Source: ZLKRG08 sp051006515
Lineage (GTDB): Bacteria > Actinomycetota > Actinomycetes > Nanopelagicales > Nanopelagicaceae
Assembly (NCBI GenBank): GCA_051006515.1
Contig: JBPCTD010000096.1
Span: 1-48,402 of the forward strand
Direction: 5' to 3'
Length of the DNA: 48,402 bases
The position numbers and the translations under genes are program-made. Below are positions 16,493 to 25,425 of this stretch, piece by piece. The notes under the pieces are model-generated. The model made no database searches. It had not been told where the DNA came from and saw only the letters and a list, made by a program, of their open reading frames with translations. How positions within the stretch are numbered: the first letter of the stretch is position 1; every line of letters begins with the position of its first letter.

Positions 16493-17245
16493 ATGACGCA
16501 ACGAGTTCAATCAGTCGAAAGAGCGCTTGGATTGCTAGATGCACTTGCTAGTGCAACTGTGCCACCAACAATTCCTGAACTTGCACGTGCTGCAAAAGTA
16601 AATCGCGCTACTGCATGGCGATTAATGAATACTTTGGTTCATTTTGAATTAGCCGAAAGAGATGATGCCACTGGCACTTTCAAAGTTGGGCCTGGAGCGC
16701 TTCGTCTGGCAGCAGCTACTGATAACACCAGTTTTGTTCGAAGGTCGAGACCATTACTCGAAAAAGTTGCTGCCAAAACTGGTGGTTCGGCATTTCTCGA
16801 AATCGCGACTCGAGGCGATCTAGTTGTAATGGATCAAGTCAGATCAAATTCTCCAATCCAGGTATATCTGGCTGGCTTAGAAGTGCCGTTGCAATGCGGA
16901 CCGGTTGGAAAACTTTATTTAGCAACATTAAATGATGACGAACTTGGCCAATTCCTAAAAGGCAAGCTAGCTGCCTTAACTAAATACACCGTGATCAAAC
17001 CTATTCAATTAAAGAATGAAATTTTGGAAGCCCGCGTTACTGGAGTTGCGTTTAACTATAAAGAACATCGCGAAGAATGGTGTGGAATCTCTGCGGCGGT
17101 AAAAGATAGAGCTGGCCGAACCGTGGCATATTTAAATGTCACACTTCCTACATTTAATACCACTAAAGAGAAATTGAAATCGTTATCGCCGATTGTGGCA
17201 GGGGCGGCTCAAGAACTCGGAACCCTCTTTTCAAAGCGCGCTTAA
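16493..17245 (+). CDS. IclR-family transcriptional regulator
   Basis: This protein of about 250 residues has an N-terminal winged helix-turn-helix (SVERALGLLDALASA, TIPELARAAKVNRATAWRLMNTL, then the wing FKVGPGALRLA) and a C-terminal ligand-binding domain from about residue 85 with LEKVAAKTGGSAFL, CGPVGKLYLA and the closing GISAAVKDRAGRTVAYLNVT. I chose the ATG at 16493 because GGTGG at 16483-16487 lies five nt upstream; a GTG at 16484 would add three residues. The divergent dehydrogenase and the ABC/enolase operon behind it are the likely targets. The gene is convergent with malate synthase across 8 bp, so control of that gene is less likely. Confidence 0.9.
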   Translation: MTQRVQSVERALGLLDALASATVPPTIPELARAAKVNRATAWRLMNTLVHFELAERDDATGTFKVGPGALRLAAATDNTSFVRRSRPLLEKVAAKTGGSAFLEIATRGDLVVMDQVRSNSPIQVYLAGLEVPLQCGPVGKLYLATLNDDELGQFLKGKLAALTKYTVIKPIQLKNEILEARVTGVAFNYKEHREEWCGISAAVKDRAGRTVAYLNVTLPTFNTTKEKLKSLSPIVAGAAQELGTLFSKRA

Positions 17246-17253
17246 TCGAGGTT

Positions 17254-18822
17254 TTACGCCATTTTTTCGTAGGCTGGCAGAGTCAAGAAATCCAAGTATT
17301 CATCGCTTATCGCGCATGCCATAAAAGTCTCTTTGGCAGCTTGGTACTTTAAAGGATCCCCTAATTTAGCTACCTCTTCATTGGTTAACTGCTCCACTAA
17401 ATCCTTCGTAATCAATCGACCATCTTGCAGGGCAGTTTGGTTATGAATCCACTGCCAGATCTGGCTTCTAGATATTTCTGCGGTGGCCGCATCTTCCATT
17501 AAATTGAATATCGCTACCGCGCCAACGCCGCGCAGCCAACTTTCTAGATATTGGATTGAGACGCTGATGTTATTTCTAAGACCCGTTTCGGTAACTGTTC
17601 CTGGGGTTGCTTTAACATTCAGTAAGTCAGCTGCAGTTATAGCTACTTCATCTCGTTTGCGATCAATTTGATTTGGTTTATCACCTAAGACTTTGGTGAA
17701 TTCACTTCGGCAAAGTTCCACCATTCCAGGATGAGCGACCCATGAACCATCAAATCCATCGTTTGCTTCACGTGATTTATCAGCTTGTACTTTGGCAAAA
17801 GCAACTTCATTAATTGCCGGATCAGAACTTGGAATAAATGCGGCCATGCCACCTATTGCTGATGCGCCACGTTTGTGACAGGTTTTGACTAATAGCTCAG
17901 TGTAGGCGCGCATAAACGGCACAGTCATCGTTACTGAATTTCGCTCTGGTAATACAAAATCTTTACCGCTGGTGCGATGGGTTTTGATTACGCTAAACAT
18001 GTAATCCCAACGACCTGCATTTAATCCTGCACAATGTTCGCGCAATTCATAAAGAATCTCATCCATCTGAAATGCCGCTGGATATGTTTCGATTAAAACA
18101 GTCGCTCTAATCGTGCCTCTAGGAATCCCGATATGTTCTTGCGCAATTAGGAATGCTTCATTCCATAGCTTTGCCTCTAAATATGATTCAAGCTTGGCCA
18201 AGTAAAAGTAAGGACCTAAGCCATTTTCAATCTGCAGTTTGGCGCTATTTGCCATGTACAGCGCAAAATCAACAAATGAGCCTGAGGTAATTTCACCATC
18301 GACCAAAATATGTTTTTCTGGTAAATGCAATCCACGTGGACGCATCACAATTGTGGCAAGTGGGGCATCTTTCTTAAGTTCATAGCGTTTGCCAGCTTCG
18401 TTAGTAAATTCGATTGTGCCGCGGATGGCATCATTTAGATTTATTTGACCTTGGACCACATTCTCCCAATTTGGAGTTGTTGAATCTTCTTGATCAGCTA
18501 GCCAAACTCTTGCTCCAGAGTTGAGCGCATTAATTGTCATTTTTCGTTCAGTAGGTCCGGTAATCTCTACTCGACGATCTTTAAGTCCAGGTGCAAGTGG
18601 TGCGACTTGCCAAGTTAAATCTTCTCTAATTGCCCTAGTCTCTTCCAGAAAATCTAACTCTTTGCCAGCTGCAATCTCTTGAACTCTTCTGCTTCTAGCA
18701 GCAAGGAGTTGTAAACGTTCTGGATTTAATGACTTATGAAGTTTCTCGATTAATGCGAGCGCGCTTTCGGTAAATACTTCATCTTGGCGGTCAATTTTGC
18801 CGCCAGTAATCTGAATAGCCAT
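17254..18822 (-). CDS. aceB: Malate synthase A
   Basis: This 522-residue enzyme condenses glyoxylate with acetyl-CoA to malate. The A-isoform length and motifs fit: ADQEDSTTPNW at about 109-119, IVMRPRGLHLPEKH at 158-171 with the active-site Arg, TVLIETYPAAFQMDEI at 241-256 and AGLNAGRWDYMFS at 265-277. MEDAATAEISRSQIWQW near 440 holds the catalytic Asp. No isocitrate lyase gene is in the window. The gene sits downstream of the betA-fdhD pair on the same strand after 51 bp. An attractive but unproven idea is that glyoxylate arises from glycine released by betaine demethylation and enters central metabolism here. A 6-bp inverted repeat, CGCAAC/GTTGCG (18855-18872), lies in the upstream gap but has no T-run. 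Confidence 0.95.
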   Translation of the reverse strand: MAIQITGGKIDRQDEVFTESALALIEKLHKSLNPERLQLLAARSRRVQEIAAGKELDFLEETRAIREDLTWQVAPLAPGLKDRRVEITGPTERKMTINALNSGARVWLADQEDSTTPNWENVVQGQINLNDAIRGTIEFTNEAGKRYELKKDAPLATIVMRPRGLHLPEKHILVDGEITSGSFVDFALYMANSAKLQIENGLGPYFYLAKLESYLEAKLWNEAFLIAQEHIGIPRGTIRATVLIETYPAAFQMDEILYELREHCAGLNAGRWDYMFSVIKTHRTSGKDFVLPERNSVTMTVPFMRAYTELLVKTCHKRGASAIGGMAAFIPSSDPAINEVAFAKVQADKSREANDGFDGSWVAHPGMVELCRSEFTKVLGDKPNQIDRKRDEVAITAADLLNVKATPGTVTETGLRNNISVSIQYLESWLRGVGAVAIFNLMEDAATAEISRSQIWQWIHNQTALQDGRLITKDLVEQLTNEEVAKLGDPLKYQAAKETFMACAISDEYLDFLTLPAYEKMA

Positions 18823-18873
18823 GGCTCAATGCTATTTTGCGCTGCCCTAAGCACCGCAACTATCTGGTTGCGC

Positions 18874-19707
18874 CTATTGCAACGCTGGTGCGATAAAGCG
18901 CTTGCCAATGCCATCTCTGGCAAATGCAATCAAAGTTAAGTCGAATTCATGAGCTAATTCGATGGCAAGCGAAGTTGGTGCGCTTACTCCAACCATTGCA
19001 GATACGCCAGCGGTGACGCACTTCTGGACAATTTCGTAGCCAATGCGACCAGATACCACTATGGTCCAATCGCTCAAAGGTAAATGTCCGTCCATTAACG
19101 CTTGGCCAATTACTTTATCGACAGCGTTATGTCTTCCGACATCCTCTTTTGAGTATTTGATTTCGCCCTGCGGATTAATCAGTAACGCAGCATGTAGCCC
19201 ACCGGTTTTAGAAAATATTGCTTGATTCTTATTTAAAAGCTGCGTTAGTTTTGAAAGTTCGGCATCACTTTTAGTCGAAGGAGATACTTTTTTAATTCCC
19301 CGTTTATGTAAGTCAGAGATATTCTCAGAGCCGCAAACACCACAGGCAGAGTTCATCGTAAATCTTCGATCCATCTGCCGCGAGAATTCAGGGGCATCAG
19401 CGGTCACCTCTGCAATGACAACATTTGCTCTCTGTCTTGGCGTTAATGAGCGATCACCGCAGACTTTCACGGTAATCAATTGATTTGGATCGCTTAAGAA
19501 ACCTTCACCCCAGAGAAATCCTGCAGCTAATTGCAGATCGGCACCTGGGGTACGCATAGTGATACCTAATTGCTGTTCGATATCACCTTTTTTGATCCTG
19601 ATTTCAAGAGGTTCTTCAACTACGACTTGGTCTGAAGTTTCAGTATCGGAATCGCTACGTTTTACTTTTACCTTTTGGATAGCAGAAGGTGCTTGATCAC
19701 TTGCCAT
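18874..19707 (-). CDS. fdhD: Formate dehydrogenase sulfurtransferase/maturation protein
   Basis: FdhD passes sulfur to the molybdenum cofactor so that formate dehydrogenase becomes active. The protein has the family parts: EEPLEIRI near 31-38, AAGFLWGEGF near 61-70, the CGVC pair (Cys122 and Cys125) in the sulfur-carrying loop, KEDVGRHNAVDKVIG and VVSGRIGYEIVQK. I use the ATG at 19707 (277 residues). A longer frame from 19752 adds 15 residues that lie inside the upstream betA gene and do not look like family sequence. The start overlaps the betA stop by 11 nt, so the choline oxidase-type gene and the formate dehydrogenase maturation gene appear translationally coupled. Its client is most likely FdsA at 34379-37366. 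Confidence 0.93.
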   Translation of the reverse strand: MASDQAPSAIQKVKVKRSDSDTETSDQVVVEEPLEIRIKKGDIEQQLGITMRTPGADLQLAAGFLWGEGFLSDPNQLITVKVCGDRSLTPRQRANVVIAEVTADAPEFSRQMDRRFTMNSACGVCGSENISDLHKRGIKKVSPSTKSDAELSKLTQLLNKNQAIFSKTGGLHAALLINPQGEIKYSKEDVGRHNAVDKVIGQALMDGHLPLSDWTIVVSGRIGYEIVQKCVTAGVSAMVGVSAPTSLAIELAHEFDLTLIAFARDGIGKRFIAPALQ

Positions 19708-21340
19708 GAATGTAGAACTCAGATTTATCTGCTGGCAAAGTTCCTTTACCAATTATTAAATCAGCAGCACGCTCGGCCACCATCATCACCGGTGCGTAGA
19801 TATTGCCATTTGTAACATATGGAAATACTGAGGCATCAACTACTCGTAAGCCTTCGACGCCGTGAACTTTCATGGTTGATGGATCTACTACTGACATATC
19901 GTCAGTTCCCATCTTTGCGGTGCAGGATGGATGTAACGCAGTTTCGGCATCTTTGCGAACCCAATCCAAAATTTCTTCATCACTTTGAACACTTGAGCCA
20001 GGTGAAGTTTCTCCAGCATTCATCTCCTGCATTGCAGGTTGCGTCATGATAGAGCGAGCTTGGCGAATAGCTTCGATCCACTCTCGACGATCTTGATCGG
20101 TAGATAGATAGTTAAAGAGCATCCGAGGTTTATCAAGTGGATCGGTGCTTCGGATTTTTAACCAGCCACGTGAATCCGAATACATCGGCCCAATATGGAA
20201 TTGATATCCATGGCCACCCTTAGGACCAGTTCCGTCATATCTAATTGCAAGTGGCAAGAAGTGGTACATCAGATTTGGATAGGCCACTTCATCATTACTT
20301 CTAGTAAATCCACCTGCTTCAAAATGATTGGTTGCACCTGGGCCAGTTCGGAAAAATAACCATAGGAAACCAATCCATGGTCGCTTCCAGAATTTAAGTG
20401 ACGGTTGCTGAGTCACTGGTTGTTTGCATTTGTACTGTACGTAAACTTCTAAGTGATCTTGCAGATTAGCGCCAACTCCAGGTAAGTGATGAACCATATT
20501 TACGCCTAGCGGCTTTAAATCATTCTCATTTCCGATTCCAGATAATTGAAGCAATTGTGGTGAGTTGATCGAACCACCGCAGAGAATTACCTCTTTACTT
20601 CTAATGGTCACTTTCTTGCCACGAATCAACGCTTCCACGCCAACTGCGGTCTTGCCCTCAAAGAGGACTTTGGTGACCATCACACGAGTTTTCACTTCTA
20701 AATTCTTACGCTTTAACACTGGATACAAGTATGCGCGAGATGCACTTAAACGACGTCCGCGATAGATGTTTCGATCAAATCGAGCAAATCCTTCTTGGCG
20801 AAATCCATTTACATCTTTAGTTATATTAAATCCGGCTTGCTGGACCGCTTCGAAGAATGCTTTGAATAATGGGCCTTTTGATGGTCCACGCTCCAATTTA
20901 AGGGGACCATTACCACCACGAAGTTCTCCATTGGGATCTGCTAAGCAATTCTCCATCTTTTTGAAATATGGCAAGCAATGTGCAAAATCCCAATCTTGCA
21001 TCCCGGCATCTTTTGACCAGCGTTCGTAATCAAGTGGATTTCCTCGTTGAAATATCTGACCGTTAATTGAAGATGAGCCACCTAAAACTTTTCCACGCGC
21101 ATGATAGATCTTGCGGCCATTCATAAATGGTTCTGGTTCGGATTCGTACATCCAGTCGTAAAACTTGCTACCAATCGGAAATGCCAAACCTGCAGGCATA
21201 TGTATGAAGACATCCCACTTGTAATCACGGCGTCCCGCTTCGAGTACTAAAACCTCTTTGCTGGGATCTGCACTCAATCTATTGGCTAACACACAGCCGG
21301 CAGAGCCACCACCAACGATGATGTAGTCGTATGTCTTCAA
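19697..21340 (-). CDS. betA: GMC-family choline dehydrogenase
   Basis: This 547-residue flavoprotein fits BetA, which oxidises choline to betaine aldehyde. FAD-binding parts are VGGGSAGCVLANRL (9-22), the Glu in LEAGRRD, and GKVLGGSSSINGQIFQRG with the GMC signature. The active-site pair is about His470 (ALHPSCTAKMG) and Asn513 (YVTNGNIYAP). Length and wording fit BetA better than fungal oxidases. Lacking an N-terminal membrane helix, it could be soluble or peripheral. It is the first gene after the terminator that ends the proX transcript, so it probably has its own promoter within the gap of about 80 bp. With BetB, ProXWV and the betaine methyltransferase nearby, choline is the best-supported substrate; other alcohols cannot be ruled out. 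Confidence 0.9.
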   Translation of the reverse strand: MKTYDYIIVGGGSAGCVLANRLSADPSKEVLVLEAGRRDYKWDVFIHMPAGLAFPIGSKFYDWMYESEPEPFMNGRKIYHARGKVLGGSSSINGQIFQRGNPLDYERWSKDAGMQDWDFAHCLPYFKKMENCLADPNGELRGGNGPLKLERGPSKGPLFKAFFEAVQQAGFNITKDVNGFRQEGFARFDRNIYRGRRLSASRAYLYPVLKRKNLEVKTRVMVTKVLFEGKTAVGVEALIRGKKVTIRSKEVILCGGSINSPQLLQLSGIGNENDLKPLGVNMVHHLPGVGANLQDHLEVYVQYKCKQPVTQQPSLKFWKRPWIGFLWLFFRTGPGATNHFEAGGFTRSNDEVAYPNLMYHFLPLAIRYDGTGPKGGHGYQFHIGPMYSDSRGWLKIRSTDPLDKPRMLFNYLSTDQDRREWIEAIRQARSIMTQPAMQEMNAGETSPGSSVQSDEEILDWVRKDAETALHPSCTAKMGTDDMSVVDPSTMKVHGVEGLRVVDASVFPYVTNGNIYAPVMMVAERAADLIIGKGTLPADKSEFYIHGK

Positions 21341-21360
21341 GAACTTCCCCGTTCTAAAAT

Positions 21361-21398
21361 AAAACTGCCCACCCGATTCTAGCCAGGTGGGCAGTTTT
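21361..21398 (-). terminator. Rho-independent terminator between proX and betA
   Basis: AAAACTGCCCACC (21361-21373) pairs with GGTGGGCAGTTTT (21386-21398), a perfect 13-bp stem with a 12-nt loop. On the minus strand it starts 23 nt after the proX stop and ends in TTTT, so it closes the betaine-transport transcript. It is symmetrical enough to work in both directions. Confidence 0.9.
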
Positions 21399-21421
21399 TT
21401 ACTGCTTATGTTTTTGGATTA

Positions 21422-22372
21422 TTACTTACCCAACCAGGCCTTGACTTTATCTTGGTTAGCATCAATCCACTTTTGGGCTGCCTCTTCTGGCTTCATTCCA
21501 CCTTCGATATCAGCCGCTACTGAGTTCTGATCAGCATTTGTCCATTGCCAATTCTTGATTAGCGATGCAAATGGTGAACCAGAGTCCATCAACTTCTTTG
21601 AAGCTAATTTGATCAAAGGAGTCTCTGGATAATCAGTTAGACCTGATGCCTTTGCAGCATCGGTCCAATCACTTGCTGGGAAGTTAACGCGAGCCTTATC
21701 AAGGCCAGGTAACTTCACGAATAGCGTGCCTGGCTCCCACCAATAAATCAAAGCTGGAGTCTTATTCTCTTCTGCCTTGGTTATGGTTTCGATAAGCGCT
21801 GCCTCTGAACCAGTTGAAATTGCTTTGAAGTTCAACTTATTTGCCGCGATCATCTTCTCGCCAATGGTGGTGTATCCCGGTGGGCCTTCATACCAAGCGC
21901 CTTTTCCACCAGAGTCTGCAGTCTTAAATAGATCTGCATACTTATTTAAATTCTTTGAATCGGTGATATCAGGATATTTCTCGACCATCCAAGGTGCGAC
22001 ATACATTCCGATCTTTCCGATGTTGCCATTTGGACCAACTTCAACAATTGCTCCGCGGTCTACCCATTCTTTCCAACGTCCGCCGCCCCAGTCTTCAATA
22101 ATTACATCGACTGTGCCAGCTTCCATCGCATCATAGGTAACGCCTGCTTCTGCAAGTGTGGTCTGATTGATGGTGCAACCGAGTTCTTTCTTTGCAACCT
22201 CTGCAACTACTTGTGCTGATGCGGTGTAGCCATTCCATGCATGCATAGCCATTGTCCATGTTCCACAATCGCCTGATGCCTTATTGCCACTTGAACCACA
22301 TGCAGTTAACACAAGAGAGAATGCGAAGATTGATGATGCAACGGCTAATTTACGGCCATGCTTTAATCTCAT
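21422..22372 (-). CDS. proX: Glycine betaine/choline-binding lipoprotein ProX
   Basis: This substrate-binding protein of the quaternary-amine importer is about 316 residues. A lipoprotein signal occupies residues 1-25: basic MRLKHGRK, a hydrophobic core, then LTAC with the lipidated Cys25. The OpuAC fold shows WTMAMHAWNGYTASAQVVAEV, WGGGRWKEWVDRGAIVEVG, WWEPGTLF and many Trp/Tyr residues that normally build the aromatic cage for trimethylammonium groups. The ATG at 22372 has AAGGAGGGG just upstream; the longer frame to 22393 would include this ribosome site and is rejected. It is last in the operon mtgB-betB-proV-proW-proX, 79 bp after proW, with a hairpin in that gap and a terminator behind. 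Confidence 0.93.
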   Translation of the reverse strand: MRLKHGRKLAVASSIFAFSLVLTACGSSGNKASGDCGTWTMAMHAWNGYTASAQVVAEVAKKELGCTINQTTLAEAGVTYDAMEAGTVDVIIEDWGGGRWKEWVDRGAIVEVGPNGNIGKIGMYVAPWMVEKYPDITDSKNLNKYADLFKTADSGGKGAWYEGPPGYTTIGEKMIAANKLNFKAISTGSEAALIETITKAEENKTPALIYWWEPGTLFVKLPGLDKARVNFPASDWTDAAKASGLTDYPETPLIKLASKKLMDSGSPFASLIKNWQWTNADQNSVAADIEGGMKPEEAAQKWIDANQDKVKAWLGK

Positions 22373-22405
22373 TACCCCTCCTTGGATAATCAAAGTGTGG
22401 TGAAA

Positions 22406-22424
22406 GCCTAAGCGTTACTTAGGC
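22406..22424 (-). other. Intercistronic hairpin between proW and proX
   Basis: GCCTAAG (22406-22412) and CTTAGGC (22418-22424) form a perfect 7-bp stem with a 5-nt loop in the 79-bp gap. Only TTT follows on the minus strand, so it is at best a partial terminator. A hairpin here could shield the proX message from decay or let part of the polymerases through, a known way to raise binding protein over permease. Confidence 0.45.
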
Positions 22425-22451
22425 CACATGGAAGGGTGAAACGAAGTTTTT

Positions 22452-24389
22452 TTATACGCGTCTAGCTGCTGCTTGGGCAATACGGTCAATCATGATTCCG
22501 AGTAGCAAAATTACAAATCCTGCCACCAAACCTTTGCCCTGGAGTTCTGGCTTGGAACTACCAAGAATCACTAAATATCCCAACCCACCAGAGCCAACAA
22601 AGCCGCCAATAACGATAACTGCAAGCACGAAGATCATTCCTTGATTTGTTGCTAATAAGAGCGCTTTCTTCGATGCTGGCAATTGCACTTTAGTGATTAT
22701 CTGTCGAACGTTAGATCCTGCTGCGGTAGCAGCTTCTACTATTGAAGCTGGGACAGTTCGAATACCTTCGCCCACAATTTTAACTACCACTGGAATTGAA
22801 TAAATAATGCCGGTAGCGATCGCGGTAAATCTAGTTGGACCAAAGAGACCAAGCATTGGTACTAAATACACGAAAGCTGGAAGTGTTTGTCCTGCATCTA
22901 AAAACGGGCGTAAGAAAGAATCCGCTCTGTTGCTTCGACCAACCCAAATGCCAAGTGCCACACCAACAATCATTGTCAAAATCGTGGCCACAATTGTTTG
23001 CGTTAATGTAATCATTGCATCAAACCAGATACCAGAAGCCACAATAGCTATGAGCAGAGCAAAAGAGAGAATGGCAACTCGCACTCCGCCAAGTAGCAAA
23101 GCAATCAAAACAATCATTGAAATAGTTAAATACCACGGTGCTTGTGCTAAAACATTTTCAATAGGATTAAGTACCCAAATAGAAATTAAATCCTTAAAAC
23201 CTATAGTGGCAAAGTAGAAATCAGTTGTTAGAAACTCGGTGAAACTATTGGTCACGTTCTCAACTTGGGTTGCCACATTGAAATTAGCAGGAAAAACTGC
23301 AAGCGAATTAATAAACGAAGATCCAATCGTCGAAATTAAAGCGACAACGCCAGCAATAGCTACTTTAATTCTCCGCATTTTTAATTGCTTTGGCGTTGGC
23401 GGGATAAAAGATTGCTGCTTACGAGCAGCGGCGCTGGTAGCGCGATCTAACATAATGGCCAGAAAAACTACTGCTAGTCCCGCGACAAAGCCGCGGCCGG
23501 TATTACGAATAATTAAAGCATCAATAACTGGTTTGCCAAGACCTGGAGCGGCGATCAAAGCTGCAATGACCACAAATGAAAGTGCCGCCATAACAGTTTG
23601 ATTGATGCCAAGCACAATCATCTGCTTTGCCATGGGCAATTGCACTTTAGCTAAAGTTTGTTTTTCTGTCGCACCCATAGAAATCGAAGCTTCTACCGGC
23701 GAAAAATTCAACGAGCGGATGGCATGAGAAGTAATGCGGATTGCAATCGGGATGCTGTAAACCATTGTTGCCACAGTTGCAGCTGCAACACCAATCATGA
23801 AAAAGAGTGCAAGTGGTGCCAAATAAACCAAGGTGGGCAAAATCTGTGCTAAATCAAGAATTGGAGTTAGCGCTTTTAACGCACGATCAGATAGTCCTGC
23901 CCAGATTCCAAGTGGAATTCCAATTGCTAAAGAGAGCAATACTGCCGCAATAGTCATAGCAATCGTATCCATGGTGAATTGCCACATTCCAAGAGCGCCA
24001 CAACCTAATAAAAGCGCAACTGCAAGTAGTGCGATTCGTAATCTACTTGTGGCATAGCAAATGAATGCAATAAGAGCGATTACACCGAACCATCCGATGT
24101 ATGGCGCAGCTGCGCCATTTGTTGGAACTGAAATCAAAGTTCTAATGGCTTCAACAAAGCCATTAATAAATAATCTGATGGGGTTAAAGAAATAGATAAA
24201 AATCGGGCTCTTTGTTCGATTGCCACGAATGGAATCGGCAGCATCCCCAAAAACACTAGTGACTGGAGAATTTTCAGCAATGGAAAGTTCTAAAGTATCT
24301 CTACCTTGAAAAACTTTGGCCAAAATAAACCAGAGCGCCACCAACCCAAGTAGTACCGAACCTTTTCTCTGCTGTAAGCGTTCCAGCAT
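22452..24389 (-). CDS. proW: Fused double permease of the glycine betaine/choline importer (ProW-ProW)
   Basis: This 645-residue membrane protein holds two complete OpuA/ProW-type permease units in one chain, where ProW normally has one. Unit 1 covers about 120-320 and carries the docking loop EASISMGATEKQTLAKVQLP. Unit 2 covers about 420-640 and carries EAATAAGSNVRQIITKVQLP. Each unit is preceded by an extra pair of hydrophobic segments (near 80-135 and 340-445), and the linker near 325-340 is basic. One chain could therefore form the whole permease dimer. It starts directly at the ProV stop (1-nt overlap) and uses ATPase ProV and binding protein ProX of the same operon. Confidence 0.93.
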   Translation of the reverse strand: MLERLQQRKGSVLLGLVALWFILAKVFQGRDTLELSIAENSPVTSVFGDAADSIRGNRTKSPIFIYFFNPIRLFINGFVEAIRTLISVPTNGAAAPYIGWFGVIALIAFICYATSRLRIALLAVALLLGCGALGMWQFTMDTIAMTIAAVLLSLAIGIPLGIWAGLSDRALKALTPILDLAQILPTLVYLAPLALFFMIGVAAATVATMVYSIPIAIRITSHAIRSLNFSPVEASISMGATEKQTLAKVQLPMAKQMIVLGINQTVMAALSFVVIAALIAAPGLGKPVIDALIIRNTGRGFVAGLAVVFLAIMLDRATSAAARKQQSFIPPTPKQLKMRRIKVAIAGVVALISTIGSSFINSLAVFPANFNVATQVENVTNSFTEFLTTDFYFATIGFKDLISIWVLNPIENVLAQAPWYLTISMIVLIALLLGGVRVAILSFALLIAIVASGIWFDAMITLTQTIVATILTMIVGVALGIWVGRSNRADSFLRPFLDAGQTLPAFVYLVPMLGLFGPTRFTAIATGIIYSIPVVVKIVGEGIRTVPASIVEAATAAGSNVRQIITKVQLPASKKALLLATNQGMIFVLAVIVIGGFVGSGGLGYLVILGSSKPELQGKGLVAGFVILLLGIMIDRIAQAAARRV

Positions 24390-25408
24390 TAATTAACACC
24401 TGCAATTAAGCCCAAAACATCTTCAGCCGAAACTACGCCTATAGATTTGCCATTTTCAATGACATGGATTGGATGATGGGCTTCCATGATCTTTGGTGTT
24501 GCTTCTCGAATAATGGTATTTGAAGCCAGTTCAACATTTGCAGCGCTCTCATCAGCACGAAGCGGCCTAGCTAAATATTTCAAAGTAAGCACGTGAGACT
24601 TTGCAATATCCCGCACGAAATTAGCAACGTAATCATCTTTTGGATTTGCGACTAGTTCTTCTGGAGTACCAACTTGAATCAAAGCTCCATCGCGCATGAT
24701 TGCAATGCGGTCGCCTACTTTGGCTGCCTCTTGTAAATCATGAGTAATAAAGACCATGGTTTTGCCTAATTCATGATGCAAACGAATTACTTCGTTCTGC
24801 ATATCGCGGCGAATCAAAGGATCTAGCGCGCTAAAAGGTTCATCTAAGAACATAATTTCTGGATCTACTGCAAGTGCGCGCGCTAAACCAACACGCTGCT
24901 GCATACCGCCAGATAACTGCTCTGGATAAGCTTCTGAGTAGCCTTGCAAACCAACTAATTCGATAACTTCATGAGCACGCTTATGGCGATCAGCTTTAGA
25001 AACTCCGTTAATTTCTAACGAGTAGCTGATGTTGTCTACAACTTTACGATGTGGCAGTAGGCCAAAATGTTGAAAAACCATAGAGAACTTGGTGCGACGT
25101 AATTCGCGTAAGCGCTTAGCGTCAACTTGCAAAATATCTTCACCATCAAAAATCAATTCGCCTTTGGTCGGCTCAATTAATCGAGTCATGCAACGAACTA
25201 AAGTAGATTTGCCTGATCCCGATAAACCCATGACTACGAAAACTTCACCTTTGGCAACTTCAAAAGAAACATCGCGTACGGCAATGGTGTTGCCTGTTTT
25301 ATTTCGAAGTTCAGTGCGACTTAAATTGGCATCTGGGCTACCGATTAATTTATCTGCATTTGGTCCGAAAACTTTCCAAACGTTTCGAACTGAGATCATC
25401 GATGACAA
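24389..25408 (-). CDS. proV: Glycine betaine/choline importer ATPase ProV
   Basis: This ATPase of about 339 residues powers the ProXW importer. Walker A GLSGSGKST is near 61-69, the Q-loop in MVFQHFGLLPH, the signature LSGGMQQRVGLARALA near 161-176, Walker B IMFLDEP and the switch His in FITHDLQEA. After the ATPase core, the C-terminus keeps a CBS-like stretch ending SIGVVSAEDVLGLI, the module that senses ionic strength in OpuA-type importers. It looks like one degenerate CBS copy rather than two. GGAGG at 25414-25418 is five nt upstream of a TTG at 25408, which I take as start; an ATG at 25399 is the alternative, and the longer frame to 25444 runs into betB. Confidence 0.9.
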   Translation of the reverse strand: MSSMISVRNVWKVFGPNADKLIGSPDANLSRTELRNKTGNTIAVRDVSFEVAKGEVFVVMGLSGSGKSTLVRCMTRLIEPTKGELIFDGEDILQVDAKRLRELRRTKFSMVFQHFGLLPHRKVVDNISYSLEINGVSKADRHKRAHEVIELVGLQGYSEAYPEQLSGGMQQRVGLARALAVDPEIMFLDEPFSALDPLIRRDMQNEVIRLHHELGKTMVFITHDLQEAAKVGDRIAIMRDGALIQVGTPEELVANPKDDYVANFVRDIAKSHVLTLKYLARPLRADESAANVELASNTIIREATPKIMEAHHPIHVIENGKSIGVVSAEDVLGLIAGVN

Positions 25409-25425
25409 TCTAACCTCCGTAGCGG

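Noticed and set aside
18855..18872. CGCAAC/GTTGCG hairpin as terminator between fdhD and aceB
   Set aside because: Only six pairs and no T-run on the minus strand; kept as a note under aceB.
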